The notes beneath the pieces were generated by a model. That model was not told the origin of the DNA. It did not search any database and saw nothing but the letters and a program-made list of their open reading frames with translations. Positions 11,560 to 24,987 of a stretch of DNA of 64,000 nt are shown one piece after another. Numbering within the stretch: the stretch's first letter is position 1; every line of letters starts with the position of its first letter. Location of the stretch: positions 682,001-746,000 of the forward strand of contig SJRY01000234.1 of the NCBI GenBank assembly GCA_011319805.1, written 5' to 3'. The position numbers and the translations under genes are program-made. Origin of the DNA: Macrocybe gigantea (taxonomy: Eukaryota > Basidiomycota > Agaricomycetes > Agaricales > Callistosporiaceae).

Positions 11560-13866
11560 ATGCTGCAACAGCTATCTCATGATTCTCCTACTCCAGACCG
11601 CTCGTTCACCCCCAGGAAAGAGTTCATTCCCGAAATCAAGCACGCACCGAACACCTTCGCTTTGTTAGCCGTATCGCACTCGAACTACGTTCGGCTTTAC
11701 TCCTTCCCATCCGCGGTCGTAAATGCACTCCGGAATCTCTTCGTTCAGCAGAACACTCTGCTCTCTTGCCGCGAGGACACCCAGTCCAATTCTTGCCAGT
11801 TTTCCCTTGACGGCAAGCCGTGGGCAAACGCAAGATCTTTCTTTACGGAGAAGCTTTTGATTGACATTCTCGCCGTCATCTTTCAGTTTGGGTACTCGCT
11901 TCTCTCCGCGTTGGACTATGGTAGAGAGCCGGATGATCGTCTTGCTATTGCATTCGCGAAGCCATCCGTCCTTCCGCCGACCTCACGCCCTCCGACCCCG
12001 CCAAGCAATACTCCAAAGCAAGACGGAGTCCTTCCTACTTCCTCAGAGAGGTCGTTCAGGAAGCGTGTGCCCTTTGGGATTTCCTTCATATCGGCTACCT
12101 TGATGCGGGTCATATCCCCCCCTCTTCACCTTACGCCTGCCATTTTGCAGGCCGTCCGCGCTTCTTGGCCGCGCGGGGTCGTTTCAGAGAAGAAAGTAGG
12201 CGACAACTCTTTTGAATTCAAGCTCAAGGGATACAAATGTGCGCTTGTTTTTTTTTCCTTCCACGTGTCTACCCAAATGAGTGATTGGAAACCGACAGGG
12301 TTTCAATATGACAACTCTGCCGCTGACTCGCTTCAACAGATACTCTCGTTACTCTCTGCGCTGGATGCGCACTCCTTCACTCTCATATCGTCAATATCAT
12401 TGACGACCCGTTCTCGCGTCAAAGACTTGTGGATATTCCTGGGCCATGACGCTCTTTGGACTGAAGAGGTCTCCCACCGCGATTCCTCGACTGCATCTAT
12501 CTCCAACGCATCCCATGGCGAACATAAACGCACGCAGATTGCTCACAGCCCGTTGTCGGACTCTTTCAAGCCTTTTAACGCCACTTCAGCTCAACATCAT
12601 CCAAATCATCGGAGGAATGCGTCTGAGCCTCCAGCGGCCGTGACTGGTCGACTGTATCCCACCAGCCAGCATATTCGACCCGCATCCCACCAACCAGTCA
12701 CCATGAATCCCTCGTTGACGCAGTCTATTTTGCCGACTCACACCCCAGGTATCCTACGGAAGCCCGCGTTGAGGACTCAATTTCCAATACCAGTCGTCCA
12801 CGAGTTGGAGGCAGAGACGACTGAAGGACATCGGGTAGCTCTGCCCAGCGTTGTGAGCAGCAGCGTCGAAAATATGACCGGGATAGGAACTCGCGCATTT
12901 GGACAAAACATTCACTACGCGACCTCACCTGCGGCGAATGGATCGGCGACTGACATGTCCTCTGTCAATCCAACTACAGATGGGGCCATGAACAGTGCGG
13001 CGCGGCTCAACCTATCCCAGGCCACTTCAGGCCCGCCTGACAAGCATGACCTGAAGAGAGCAGGTACTGTGACCTCTGGAGGCGCTAGTTCGACCCTCTT
13101 AGGACCCGGCATTTTTCGAAATTCTGTAGGACGTCGAAGAGTGACGAGCCTTCTGACATTCCCATAAGTTGGGTCAGTGCGATGAACGCATTAAGTGAGG
13201 ATAGTTCGAAACGACATCTCCCCGAATCTGGGAATGCGAACTCCGCGCTGTCAGGCCGGTCAGCGCCTTCCGTGGCTACAAATGGCACGCTAGCGAGACA
13301 GTACGTAGACGACGGGCGCTTGCAGCAGGATGACAAGTCGCACACGCCCGTTCACGAGGTGAGGTCGTGGGTCGCGTCTCCCGAGGTGAACCGTTCACAA
13401 GGCTCGACCAGAAAGAGCGAAGCGGTTGTCATCGAGGGTACCAACAAACCATCGCCTGCTTTGACATCGATGATGCCCAGACCTCGGAGGAGATCGAGTA
13501 ATGCGTTGAACGGCGAAGGGTGGGTGTTTGTAAACATCGACCGACCGACGAGCTCGGACCGCAATGGGTCGCAGGCCAGCCGTTCGCTAGGAGCCGGCGT
13601 CGAGATACCAACGTCCATCCTTGGGGGTTCGGAAGTGCGAAAGGGAAGGAGACGTTTTCTGAGCCTTGGGAAGAAATCGCCGGTAGGATTGACGTCGAGA
13701 GCTTGAAAATCTGCATTGACATGTGGTTTAGAAGACAGATGGGAAGGAAGGACGACAATCTCCGAAGCAAGATGGCAATGCCCTATCTGGGCTACGCAAC
13801 AAGTTGCGACTACTGGGAACGCCTGAGGCGCCTCGGAACGAGAGTCGACGGCGGAGCATAGACTGA
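11560..13866 (+). CDS. Unknown Ser/Pro-rich basidiomycete protein, frame broken near 13.1 kb
   Basis: No known domain recognised. A folded-looking N-terminal half (FIPEIKHAPNTFALLAVSHS, then a hydrophobic helical region, then DRLAIAFAKP) is interrupted by a 58-bp in-frame GT-AG intron near 12240-12297. It is followed by a long Ser/Pro/Thr-rich, disordered part. The frame stops at 13167, but a frame one base earlier continues immediately (SKSDEPSDIPISWVSAM), and after a 49-bp intron near 13691-13739 it ends in a basic helix (LSGLRNKLRLLGTPEAPRNE) at 13866. The two parts are probably one protein, split by a missing base or an intron I could not place. The true start may be further upstream: a 65-bp GT-AG intron ending just before the block HRSFTP is possible, which would make ATG 11560 intronic. 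Confidence 0.55.
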
Positions 13867-14747
13867 GGCCCAAGCGCCATATTTTTTACTTTTCACGGAC
13901 TATGAGCCACTTTACGCCTTGCGATTTGAATTATGGGATCTAGGAGCGATATCATGTATGTACAATAGGCATATGCTAGAGCGACATTAATTCTCCTTTT
14001 TTTTAATTTTTAATTTTAATTTTTCTCCTCGTGACATGGCCTGACAAGTGACGCTGAACGTTACGCGACGCGATGCATGTGACGCGCACGTGGACTAACA
14101 TACAGTGCCAAAGTTGAGGCGAGCCGCTCAGGCTGAGCAGCCGCCAAAATATTGAGTATTGGTCTCTGTGCAAACGAATAAATGGGTGCATTTGGTTTGC
14201 AGCGAAGGGTGACCGCATGGGACGGACTACATGCAGCGTCCTGAGGCGTAGGCCAAGGACAGAAGCACGAGTTTGAAATTTGTTCAGGATATTTCTCGAT
14301 GGCCGAGTCTGGCAGTTGTGCTCTAGGAACATGCTGCTCGGCGAAAATTTCATGTCCCTGCTGCTGCAACCAGGTGGGGACAGGAGAGTAGACGAAGAGG
14401 TTTGGATTGAACTGGCGATGTAGGTGCTAGGAGGAGGTCGATTGGGGATATGAAGAGAGCGACGGATGGAGGAGGTGGAGGGGGACTTGGACGGGACAAG
14501 TTGGAGTTTTTCACAGTTGCTCGACCTCCGCCCAGCCACCTGTCCCTTTCTTTGCCGCCCTCCCCCATCACAACCCGGCCCTCTTTCCTCCCACCACGAC
14601 ATCTCCTTCTCCCTCTCCGCCGCCATCGTCCCCCGCTCCTACCCCCTTCCACTACCCCTTCTGCTCATCGATTCCTCCCCCCGCGGTGGCACGTTCATCT
14701 GTCCCAACTAGCTCGCTGTCTCATCAATCAAACCGCCTCTGCCCCTC
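13867..14747. other. Intergenic; pyrimidine-rich leader of ITC1
   Basis: Nothing coding is supported. The last 250 bases on the plus strand are strongly C/T-rich, as expected for the promoter and 5' leader of the following gene. An AT-rich patch (about 13997-14027) lies in the first part. A long open frame on the minus strand (14003-14626) is the complement of this biased DNA. Confidence 0.5.
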
Positions 14748-17700
14748 ATGCCCACCTGCCGCCGCAAGAGGGTCGTCCTCACCGAGCCCTCCGAGGCTCT
14801 CCTCCAGGCTGCAAAGACTGATCCCGACAGAGAGGTCTACTATCTCGAGCAGACCGGCGAAATATTTGAAACATACGAGTACGTGCCTCTCCATCTTTCC
14901 TTCTTCGACTTTGGTCTGCCCTCACACTCGTCACCTCTCAGAGCTTATGCCGCCCGAATGTCGTTCTATCGTCTCAAACAGTTCCAGTGCGAGGTCACCG
15001 GCAAGAGCGGCCTCGACTACTTTGAAGCCATCGAGAGTGAACAGCAGGAAGCTCGGACTCTGCATTCCAGGTTCTCCGAGCCCCTCAAGCCTGCAATCTC
15101 AAAGCTGTCCAATGGCGTATGTCCATCTTCTGCCTGATCGTCTGCATCATCTTGGTTTACGCCCCTCTGAACAGAGGTCATGGGTCGCCTGGATCATCTT
15201 GTTGAGGCTGTCTATGAACGCTTCAAGGACAGATATTTCAAAGGAGAAGGTGCGTCCCCCTAACTCGCGCGTCTCGTCCGCGTTCATCTCATTGATCTCG
15301 ACGTCCAGGAGTCCTCGTCGATCTTGCAGGAACAAAGTATGCACACCATGATCCCCGCATTTCTCTTCTAGTTCTCAATTTCCCCATCCTAGATACTTTG
15401 CCAGTGTAGAGAAGGTTTACCCTCCGAAATACAGCTCGGATCCCAAAGCGCGAGACGCACACAAGGATTCACCATCGTCTTCCGCTTCGCCTGACGATGC
15501 ACCCCATGTCATCGGTGGCGACCTCAAAATTCCCCTCAAGGAGGCCAATGCTCAAGACAATCCCGCTCTGTATTTCTACTGGGTCCATATTTTGGAAATG
15601 GAGAAAGACAAGGGCCATGACAAGAAACAACCAAGCGCAAAGGGAACAGAGAAGAACGGCACAATGGTCGGCAGTCTCATGGAAGTTCAATGCGGTATGA
15701 TGAGGTGGGTGTTATCCCTGACACTCTCCCTTTTGGTCAGACCTGCTAACCTGGTTCTGCTAAACTCAAGCCGCGATCGCCTGTCTTTCTCCAAGTCCAT
15801 TCTCCGTCGTTTCATAAGAGATTGTGTGGACCGCGACGCCGCGGTTGCATCCCCATGGACCGTCAAGCCTCTGATCGCAAAGCGTTATGGTGTAGATTCC
15901 GTCATGCCCGAAGAGACTCGGAAAGGCGTCGAAAGCATCAAAAAAGGAGAAATCGACAAAAGGAAAAAGGTATGGGAAGAGAAAGAAGGACCGCCAACCA
16001 AAAAGCAAAAGAAGATGAGCGCGGCTCAAGAAGAGAGAGGTGCGCCCACTCTGATCTCATGCCCTCCCAAGCTGAAGGACCAACAGTCAAAGTCCTCGCT
16101 GCTGCCGCTGAAAAACGGGAACGAGAAGCCCGCGACAAGGCCGAAAAACAACGGTTAGCCAAAGAAGAGGCGGAGCGCATTGCTGCAGAGAAGAAGAAAA
16201 AGAAGCCCGTCCGTTACCCCACAGAGGACCTCGACGTGCGTATAGCAGAGAAGGACAAGAAAGCGGGGATGAGGGTTCGACGCCCTATTCCCAGCCGCAC
16301 TGCCCTTCCATTCAACGACATTCCTGGCACGTTCGAGTCTTTTTTGATGGGTTGGAACTTTTTGGTGGTATATGGGTATGACCTTTTGCATTGTGACATT
16401 GGTTTATGGCTTACATTCTTCTCGTAGCCAACCCCTTCATCTGTCTGTTTTCACCCTTGATGAATTCGAGCACGCAATACGACATTCTCTGGCAGATTTG
16501 CCTTGCCCTCTGCTGGCCGAGATTCATTCTACTCTCATATACAACCTTCGCACTGTCGCCTTCACGCGGCACAGCGCTTTAATGTCCCTGCTACGACAAA
16601 AGGAGGATCTCGAGAACCAAGGCCTCGAGGATCGGGCGGTGCTTGGCGTCACAATGGACGAGCTTGCTGCAGCCATGGCAGATGTTGGAAATAATTGGGA
16701 ACGCGTGCCTTTGCGCCACATGGAAGGTCGCGAAGGCTGGGAAGACGCGCTGCTCGGCTGCCTTAAAGATGTTCGTCCTTTTCCTTGTAGGGTTACAACC
16801 GTCCTCACGGATTGCGTTCTTCCAGCATGCTACAGTTGCCAACTTTCCCCCTCTTCGGGAAATTTTGACCCGAATGCTTTTCGCACCGGATCCCGCCATG
16901 GAATCCTCTTCCTCGTCCCCATCGAGCTCAAGACTTCCGACGCCAGTCAACCTACCATTGACCATCAGGTCCCCGCCAGACCAACGCTATTACGCGCTGC
17001 CGCCCGCGGACAAGATCGCCATTCTTTCGTTCTTGTGCAACACGGCGATCTCGAGTAAAGCTATTCATGGTCACATGGAGTCTTGCGAGGAACAGCTGAC
17101 CGCGTTGCGTAAGGAGAAGATTGAAGTCAATCGATTGAAAAAGCAATAGTGCGTGCTCGCATTTCTGTAACGAATTCATTCTCATTTTTTTCCAGTGTCG
17201 AGGAGATGAACGCGCTCATGGGGGAGGCGAAAGATGATTCCAACGCGTCAAACGGGGGAGACCAAGACGTCCCCATGCAGGATTCTAGCGAGCTATCCGA
17301 TGTGTCCGAAAACGGTTCGGAGACCACATCTAGACGCAACGGATCCAAGCACACGAAATTGGCACCGCACGCGAAACAACGCGAAGCTGCTAGGGCAAAG
17401 CAAGCCTCTATCAAACAGGCCATGTCCGAGCACCGCCGCCTGGACGAAGAAGTCAACAAATTGGAACGACGTCTGGAGGGCATTGAACGTGAATTCCGAA
17501 AGCTTCTTGGCGCTGTGCGCGTGAAGCCGCTTGGAAAAGACCGTTTCTATAATCGCATTTGGTGGTTTGACGGGATGGGATCTGCGTCGTTGGTCGGCAG
17601 CGGGGGCGTCGCGCAATACGGCACTGGACGACTCTTCATCCAAGGACCTAGCCAATTTGACACGGATCTGCTGGAGCAGCGCAGTAAAGAAGAAGACGTC

Positions 17701-18141
17701 GAAGGACGTCGAAGAGAAGAGGAGGGCGTGGAAGGCATGTTGGGGTCTGATGAATGGGCAGTATACACGGACTTGGAGGAGGTATGTTTACCGGTATGGT
17801 CATTCGCGCTTTGAAGGTGTTCACGTGTACCCCACAGTTGGAGGAATTTCTGAATTGGCTGAATCCCAAAGGTCAACGCGAAATCGCCCTCAAGACGGCG
17901 ATGACAAAATGGTGGAATCATATTACTGCAGGAATCAAGAAAAGAAATGCGGTAAGTAGCTTCGTCGAGAATGCCAACTGGACGACTCGGGCCTAACGCC
18001 GCTGCATAAAAGGATCTTAATGTCAACGCGAAACTTCCAGAGGCGAGACGCAGCGCGCGTACCAAAGCCACTACGGGTTATGACATATCCAGGGAGCCCT
18101 ACATGATGTGGACCAACAGAAGAGCAGTCAATTCGTCGTAA
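14748..18141 (+). CDS. ITC1: ISWI chromatin-remodelling complex subunit Itc1 (WAC-DDT-WHIM)
   Basis: Starts at ATG 14748 with MPTCRRKRVVLTEPSEALLQ, then REVYYLEQTGEIFETYE, joined by splicing to YAARMSFYRLKQFQCEVTG and GLDYFEAIESEQQEA: the WAC DNA-binding domain of Acf1/Itc1 proteins. A charged Lys/Glu-rich linker follows. Next is a DDT-type block (RTALPFNDIPGTFESFLMGW, then LHLSVFTLDEFEHAIRHSL), a WHIM1-like helix (IAILSFLCNTAISSKAIHGHME), and the WHIM2/WSD block VKPLGKDRFYNRIWWFDGMG near the C-terminus. At least nine exons; the last ends at 18141. In yeast this subunit partners the ISWI ATPase Isw2 and spaces nucleosomes to repress transcription in the nucleus. No PHD or bromodomain is visible at the end, which fits fungal Itc1 and not animal ACF1. 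Confidence 0.9.
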
Positions 18142-18476
18142 TTTCAGTGTCGCACCAAGATTAGACGGCTACCGCGTCCAACTCAATAGGTTTTTCCGAA
18201 AGTGTCGTTAGACAAGCATTCTGTAGCATTTATTTACCGTAAATAATTTGCATAATTGTTGTATTGCCCCATGGTTGGACGTTATCTCGAAGCGTATGAG
18301 GACATGAGCGAGATCCGGCAGGAAACAAAGCAAAAAGAAAAGTTCGGAATCAGAAGATTCTAGTACTGTTGCAAATGGTCCTCCGAGTTGACTGGACTGG
18401 CTCCACCTTGATAAATAGGAGAATAATTTGAGGAGCCTGGACGGGTGTTCTAGGAGGACTTGTTTCAACCACAAGG
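18142..18476. other. Short intergenic region
   Basis: Terminator of ITC1 and promoter of the transporter gene. AT-rich around 18225-18260. No coding signal seen. Confidence 0.4.
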
Positions 18477-20752
18477 ATGACTTCACTCTCCACATCACCT
18501 GTGGTCGGCTCGACATCGAGTGAGCATAGCGTGAAGGACGCTATAGAGTCTTGTAAGCCTTATTTCCCGCCTGTGACCCTGCCCGAGTTCAACGCTGTCC
18601 CGCTCCAGACCGTAGATCGCAATATTTCGCCGTAGATTCCAACGTCTATACCCCCGCCATCTCGCTCGAGCGGGAAACAAACCATCGCGACGAAGAGTCA
18701 CTTGCCATCTCGGAGCCCGTGACGGAAAGCGAGGAAGAAGTTGAGCATACAGGCCAAGTCTGTCGGAACGAAGAGCATGATCAGGGTTATCAAGCTTCTC
18801 AAATCACAACTCTGCGGTCATTCAGGACCCTTCAGAACGGTCAGGGTGGTCAGCCGCGAGAAACAACGCCTTTACTCCGACAGAATGCGTCGTTTGGATT
18901 CCCGCGCAGACCGCGGCGAACATCTCGGGGTGTACATGCGAGAAGTGAATCAAGGCCTGTTGTTTCCGCTGCGTCTCTTCTCAAAAGCCTTTCGTCGACG
19001 AGTTTAGTTGACGAGCAAAAGTACGATAATGTGGGCAGAAGCACTTTCGGCCAAACAGTGCGTCTTCCTCACTTATCTGTACTTGCATCTTTTTAACGTG
19101 TTTGTCTAGTTGTTCAACTCTATTGCCATTCTACTTGGCATCGGAATTTTGTCTGAACCCCTCGCGTTTGCTTATTCAGGTTGGATAGGGGGGACCATTC
19201 TCATTATTGGGTATGGTTTCACGTCGTGCTACACGTAAGTTCATGTCTGGAAGAATCACCTCACTCGCTGTGACGTCCGGTGTTGTAGTGCTAAAATCCT
19301 TGCAAAAATAATAATTGCCGACCCTCGTGTCCGCTCATATGCGGACATTGCGCGAAAAGCTTTTGGCCCTAGATCAACGTCCTGGGTGAGCTTCATGTTC
19401 TGCTTGGAGTTGTTTTCCGTGAGGTCAGTACCGGTCTCGTCTTTCGTGACTTGCCTATCACAGCTGACGACCTGTTCGACGTACAGCGTAGTCTTGGTGA
19501 CGTTATACGCCGACTCGCTGCATGCGATCATACCAGACTATTCAGTGACGACGTACAAATTATGGGGCATCGTATTGCATGTACCCGCCTTTTCGCGTTG
19601 ATCAGCAGCTGACATCGTATTTTCTTTCGCAGACTTGTGCCGACGATCTTCTTGCCTCTTAGCTTGCTTTCGTACACGTCCATTCTCGGCATCGTATCAA
19701 CACTTTGCATGATCATCGTCATCCTAGTTGACGGCTTTTCCAAGGAGACACCTCCGGGAGTCTCTGGAGACCCGCCGAGACGGCCTTCGGTGTAATGAAC
19801 CTGAATCACCTTGGCGTGGCTTTTGGATTGTTCATGGCCGGTGTACAATATCTTTCTTTTTCCTTTCTCCTTTGTCGAGGGAGCTCATGACGCTTCGCTG
19901 CAGTTCTCTGGGCACGCCGTGATACCTTCCCTTGCCCGAGATATGGCGGATCCCAGTCAGTTCGATAGAATGATCAACTGGGCTTTCGTGAGTTTCCAAT
20001 GCAGTGCACCTACCTTCCGAAGTCTCATCTCTTCTCAAGATCATCGCCACATTTCTTTATGGTCTAGTCGGTTATGTGGGATATAGGATGTTCGGAAATT
20101 TTGTTAGTGAGGAGGTGAATGGGTTTGTCGATGCATCGTCAGGCAAGGCTGACAATTTCCTAGATTAGCGTGGATCTGCTCAATACCCCCGGCTATAATG
20201 CGAACCTCAACCAGGCCGTCCTTTGGATGCTCGTGATTAGTCCGCTGTTCGTGAATCAGATCAGATGATTCATAAGCTGAAGTTTGCTGACGCCTCGTAG
20301 GTCGAAATTCGCCTTGACTACACAGCCGGTGAGAACGATTCGTCGCAAAACCTTCAGGGTGATCAACTGAGTGCTCGACATTGCAGCTTAATGCAACGAT
20401 TGAGTATCTGCTTGGCGTCGATCCGCCTTTCGCGGTGACGCCGACTAAGAGCGACAATGGCTCAGACTCCAGTACACCATCTTCTTTTCGCGTCATCGTG
20501 AGATGCGCGTTTGGCATATTCCAGAGGATCTCAGTCACGGTCTTGACCGTCCTTGTCTCGATCCTGGTGCCTAACTTCAGCTCGGTCATGGCTTTCCTTG
20601 GGGCATTCTCGGCCTTTATACTCTGTGTCACTGTTCCGGTGGCTGCCAAAGTAGTGCTTGAAGGGAAGTGTGGACGTTTTGACGGATGCTTATTGATAGT
20701 TAGCTTCGTCATGGCGGTCTGGGGAACAATATCCGCTTTCCACTTCACTTAG
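18477..20752 (+). CDS. Vacuolar-type amino-acid transporter (AAAP/Avt family)
   Basis: ATG 18477 begins a hydrophilic N-terminal region of about 170 residues, rich in Ser, Glu and Arg, as in Avt proteins. Then come the conserved first helices: STFGQT spliced to LFNSIAILLGIGILSEPLAFAYSGW, GYGFTSCYT spliced to AKILAKIIIADPRV. Later blocks GFSGHAVIPSLARDM, YGLVGYVGYRMFGNFV and LNQAVLWMLVISPLSKFALTTQPLN are diagnostic for the Aa_trans family, close to yeast Avt1. About ten or eleven membrane helices are expected over many short exons; the last ends at 20752. Such proteins move neutral amino acids across the vacuolar membrane using the proton gradient. Substrate and direction are not visible. Confidence 0.87.
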
Positions 20753-20842
20753 ATCGGTCAAGAGCACCACGATCCCATTTGTGTCGTTTTCTTAGGTTTG
20801 GGTAAACTGTAGGATAATCATTATACACCAAGCAATGGAACA

Positions 20843-21798
20843 TCAGGCTTTTACAGCGGCATGCGAAATGACTTTTGTCAATTCTGGGGCGGTTATTCAA
20901 CTCGTTGATCTGAAAACAAGAGTTCGAAGGGTCTTGTAAACTTACGAGGTAGACTTATGCTCTCCTGGACGACCGTCGCCTCTATCTGATTGTCGGGGTT
21001 AGCTGGGATGCTGACGACTGACGAGGCCTCGTCCAACGTCCAACCCAAGTTTTGCACAAACTCCGTGAGGTCCGAGTCTGCAGAACAAACTCAGGGACGA
21101 ACTGACGGTATACGGTAACATGGGTGCACTTGCCGCTCAGAGCCAGATACGACCCAAGCCTTTCAAAGCCTATTTTTGTAAAGGCAGCTTTCACGGCACG
21201 GATGACGACCTCCCTGACCGCATTCTCGAAACCGATGCATTCGACTGTGTAGTTGTCTCTAAGGTTTTCGAGTTCTTCAGAGCGGTAATATTCCCAAAAG
21301 GCAGGGAAACGGCATCGGTAAAGGAGGCTGTGCAGTTTTTTGAGAAGAGGCAGAAGGGATGGGAGAGGATCAGGTTCGTCGAGATTGACATTGACGGGAC
21401 GTTCTTCCAACAGAGATATACACAGGTTGAAGTCGGGAAGAGGAGAAGCAGTCAAGGCTTTGATGAGGATGTTGATGACGACGTCTGGATTGTACAAGTC
21501 GGGATTGAACTGGTATCTGACCGTAAAAAAAGAGATCAGTGACTGCCCGATGCTGTCGAAAATCAAGCACACAGTTTTAAGATGGCGAGATTGGCGAGAC
21601 AATCGTATTCTTCGCTCCTTATTTGGTGGTAAAGATAATCTTCAAGAATGCCGACGTTGGAGGGATTGTAGCGGTCTAAATTTGCAGAATTGTGGCCTAA
21701 ATCGGTCGTAAAATCAGGGAAGGACGCGCACCGACACCCGAGACGAGATCTTCAATAAGTTCTGGACGTGCTGGGGGGCAGACCCATGAAGATGTCAT
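20843..21798 (-). CDS. EIF3K: Translation initiation factor eIF3 subunit K
   Basis: Read on the minus strand from ATG 21798 (MTSSWVCPPARPELIEDLVS), then after introns NLDRYNPSNVGILEDYL, YDCLANLAILKL and YQFNPDLYNPDVVINILIKALTASPLPDF. The blocks ENLRDNYTVECIGFENAVREVVIRAV and LTEFVQNLGWTLDEASSVVSIP complete the HAM/winged-helix (CSN8/PSMD8/EIF3K) fold. The last exon, after an intron of about 50 bp, encodes QLTKVISHAA and ends at 20843. About 240 residues, slightly longer than the roughly 220 of human eIF3k. It is a non-core subunit of the cytoplasmic eIF3 complex and is absent from budding yeast. Divergent from the WD40 gene with only 86 bp between the start codons. Confidence 0.92.
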
Positions 21799-21884
21799 TT
21801 TGGAATGCGGCGGAAAGGAAAGAAGGTGTAAAGTTTTTGGAGCACGTGGTCTCGAGGAACGCTCTCCTCTGCCATGACTAAATT

Positions 21885-23260
21885 ATGGACGTCCATGGCC
21901 CCAGCACGGAAACCAAAGACATTAAGCCGATAACACCTCCTCAGACACAGCCTGTGACTCCAGATGGCAATCCACGTCCAAACTACCGACTTCGATATAC
22001 CCTCAGCGGTCATGCGCGGTCCATATCGTCGCTTAAATTCAGCCCCAATGGTTCGATCTTGGCTTCTTCAAGTATGGTCGTCGTGTCGAGCTTTTCGTGT
22101 CATGGTAACTGAAATTTCTTAGGTGCGGATAGAACAATAAAGCTATGGGACGTGCGGACTGGCGAAATTTTGACCACGATGGAGGGTCACTCCGAAGGCA
22201 TTTCCGACATTGCTTGGTCCGGCGATGGTGAACACCTGGCGTCAGCGTCGGACGACAAGACAATTATCATATGGAGCGTGGAGATGGTAGTTTTCTTGAC
22301 GTGCTCCATGACTTTTTCACCATTAACGCATTCCGCTCAGGGTGAGCAAGCGAAGAAACTGATTGGCCATACGAATTTCGTTTTCTGTGTCAACTTCAGC
22401 CCGCATTGCAATCTTCTCGTTTCTGGAGGTTTTGACGAGACAGTGAGAGTCTGGGATGTAGCTAAAGGTATGCTTGCGAACACGCTGTTCTCAATGGGTG
22501 TCTCAAACCGCCGCAACTTAGGGAGGGCGCTGAAAGTACTACCGGCGCACTCTGACCCTGTTACTGCCGTCAGCTTCAGTCATGATGGAACTTTGATCCT
22601 CTCCTGTGCCATGGATGGCTTGATGCAAGTCACACTCATTCTTTGCGTCATTTCTCTCTTTGACGGTACTATCAGTCGCATATGGGATGCTGACTCGGGG
22701 CAGTGTTTAAAGACGCTAGTCGACGACGACAATCCCATCTGGTCTGTGTGACTAGTTGAACTGACCTATGATGGGGCTAACACGCGTTTTAACGACTAGT
22801 TCGCACGTGAAGTTTTCCCCAAATTCCAGATTCGTTCTTGCCTCGACGCAAGACTCCACCATTCGCCTCTGGAACTTTCAGACCTCGCGTTGTGTGAAGA
22901 CGTACACTGGGCACACCAACCGGACGTACTGTATTCCTGCATGCTTCAGTAACACCAAGGACAAATACGTCGTGAGCGGGAGCGAAGACGGCAAAGTTTT
23001 CTTTTGGGATCTGCAGACGAGGAATTTGGTGCAGACGCTGGAGGCACATCGAGGTATTGTCCCTTGGCTGTGCGTGGACGAAAACGACGGCTAACAAGAT
23101 GTGACCAGATGTTGTACTGGCCATTGCGGTAACGACGCATTCTCTGATTTAAATTTAGATAATTTTTGAGATTTTTAAACAGGTTCATCCGACGGAGGCG
23201 GTGATTGCGTCTGCATCTATGGAAAAGGACTTGACAATTAAAGTATGGCAGGATACATAG
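21885..23260 (+). CDS. swd3: WD40 protein of the COMPASS/Set1 complex (Swd3/WDR5)
   Basis: ATG 21885, hydrophilic leader, then seven WD40 units over about eight exons: [146 protein letters not shown], then AHR spliced to a last unit ending [10 protein letters not shown] at 23260. The strict spacing and the unit order are those of WDR5, the methyl-H3K4 presenting core subunit of Set1/MLL methyltransferases in the nucleus. The small size with no extra domains separates it from other WD40 families. Its stop codon lies 129 bp before the ubiquitin start codon. Confidence 0.9.
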
Positions 23261-23278
23261 AACAAAGCTGTGTCAATA

Positions 23279-23298
23279 GTTCCAGGATATTCTCGAAC
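23279..23298 (+). promoter_or_regulatory. Heat-shock element of the polyubiquitin promoter
   Basis: Four adjoining 5-base units: GTTCC, AGGAT, ATTCT, CGAAC. Three fit the alternating nTTCn/nGAAn rule exactly and the second differs by one base (GGA for GAA). It sits 29 bp upstream of a TATA box and 91 bp upstream of the polyubiquitin ATG. Yeast UBI4 is driven by Hsf1 through such sites; use here is inferred from that. Confidence 0.68.
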
Positions 23299-23327
23299 AC
23301 CCGTCCATTTTGAAACCCCGACAGCCC

Positions 23328-24867
<1,540 letters not shown>

Positions 24868-24987
24868 TTCTTTGGTTGGCTATGTTTCACTTTTGTTTCC
24901 TGTAATCTCACTATAACCATTTTCGACATCATGTACCGCTGTGCCTATGCGTCTGCGAATGATCAAGTATAACTGTGATTGATTGCA

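Noticed and set aside
14003..14626. 207-codon minus-strand frame before ITC1
   Set aside because: Lies over the C/T-rich leader; Arg/Gly/Ser bias follows base composition and no domain or splice chain fits.
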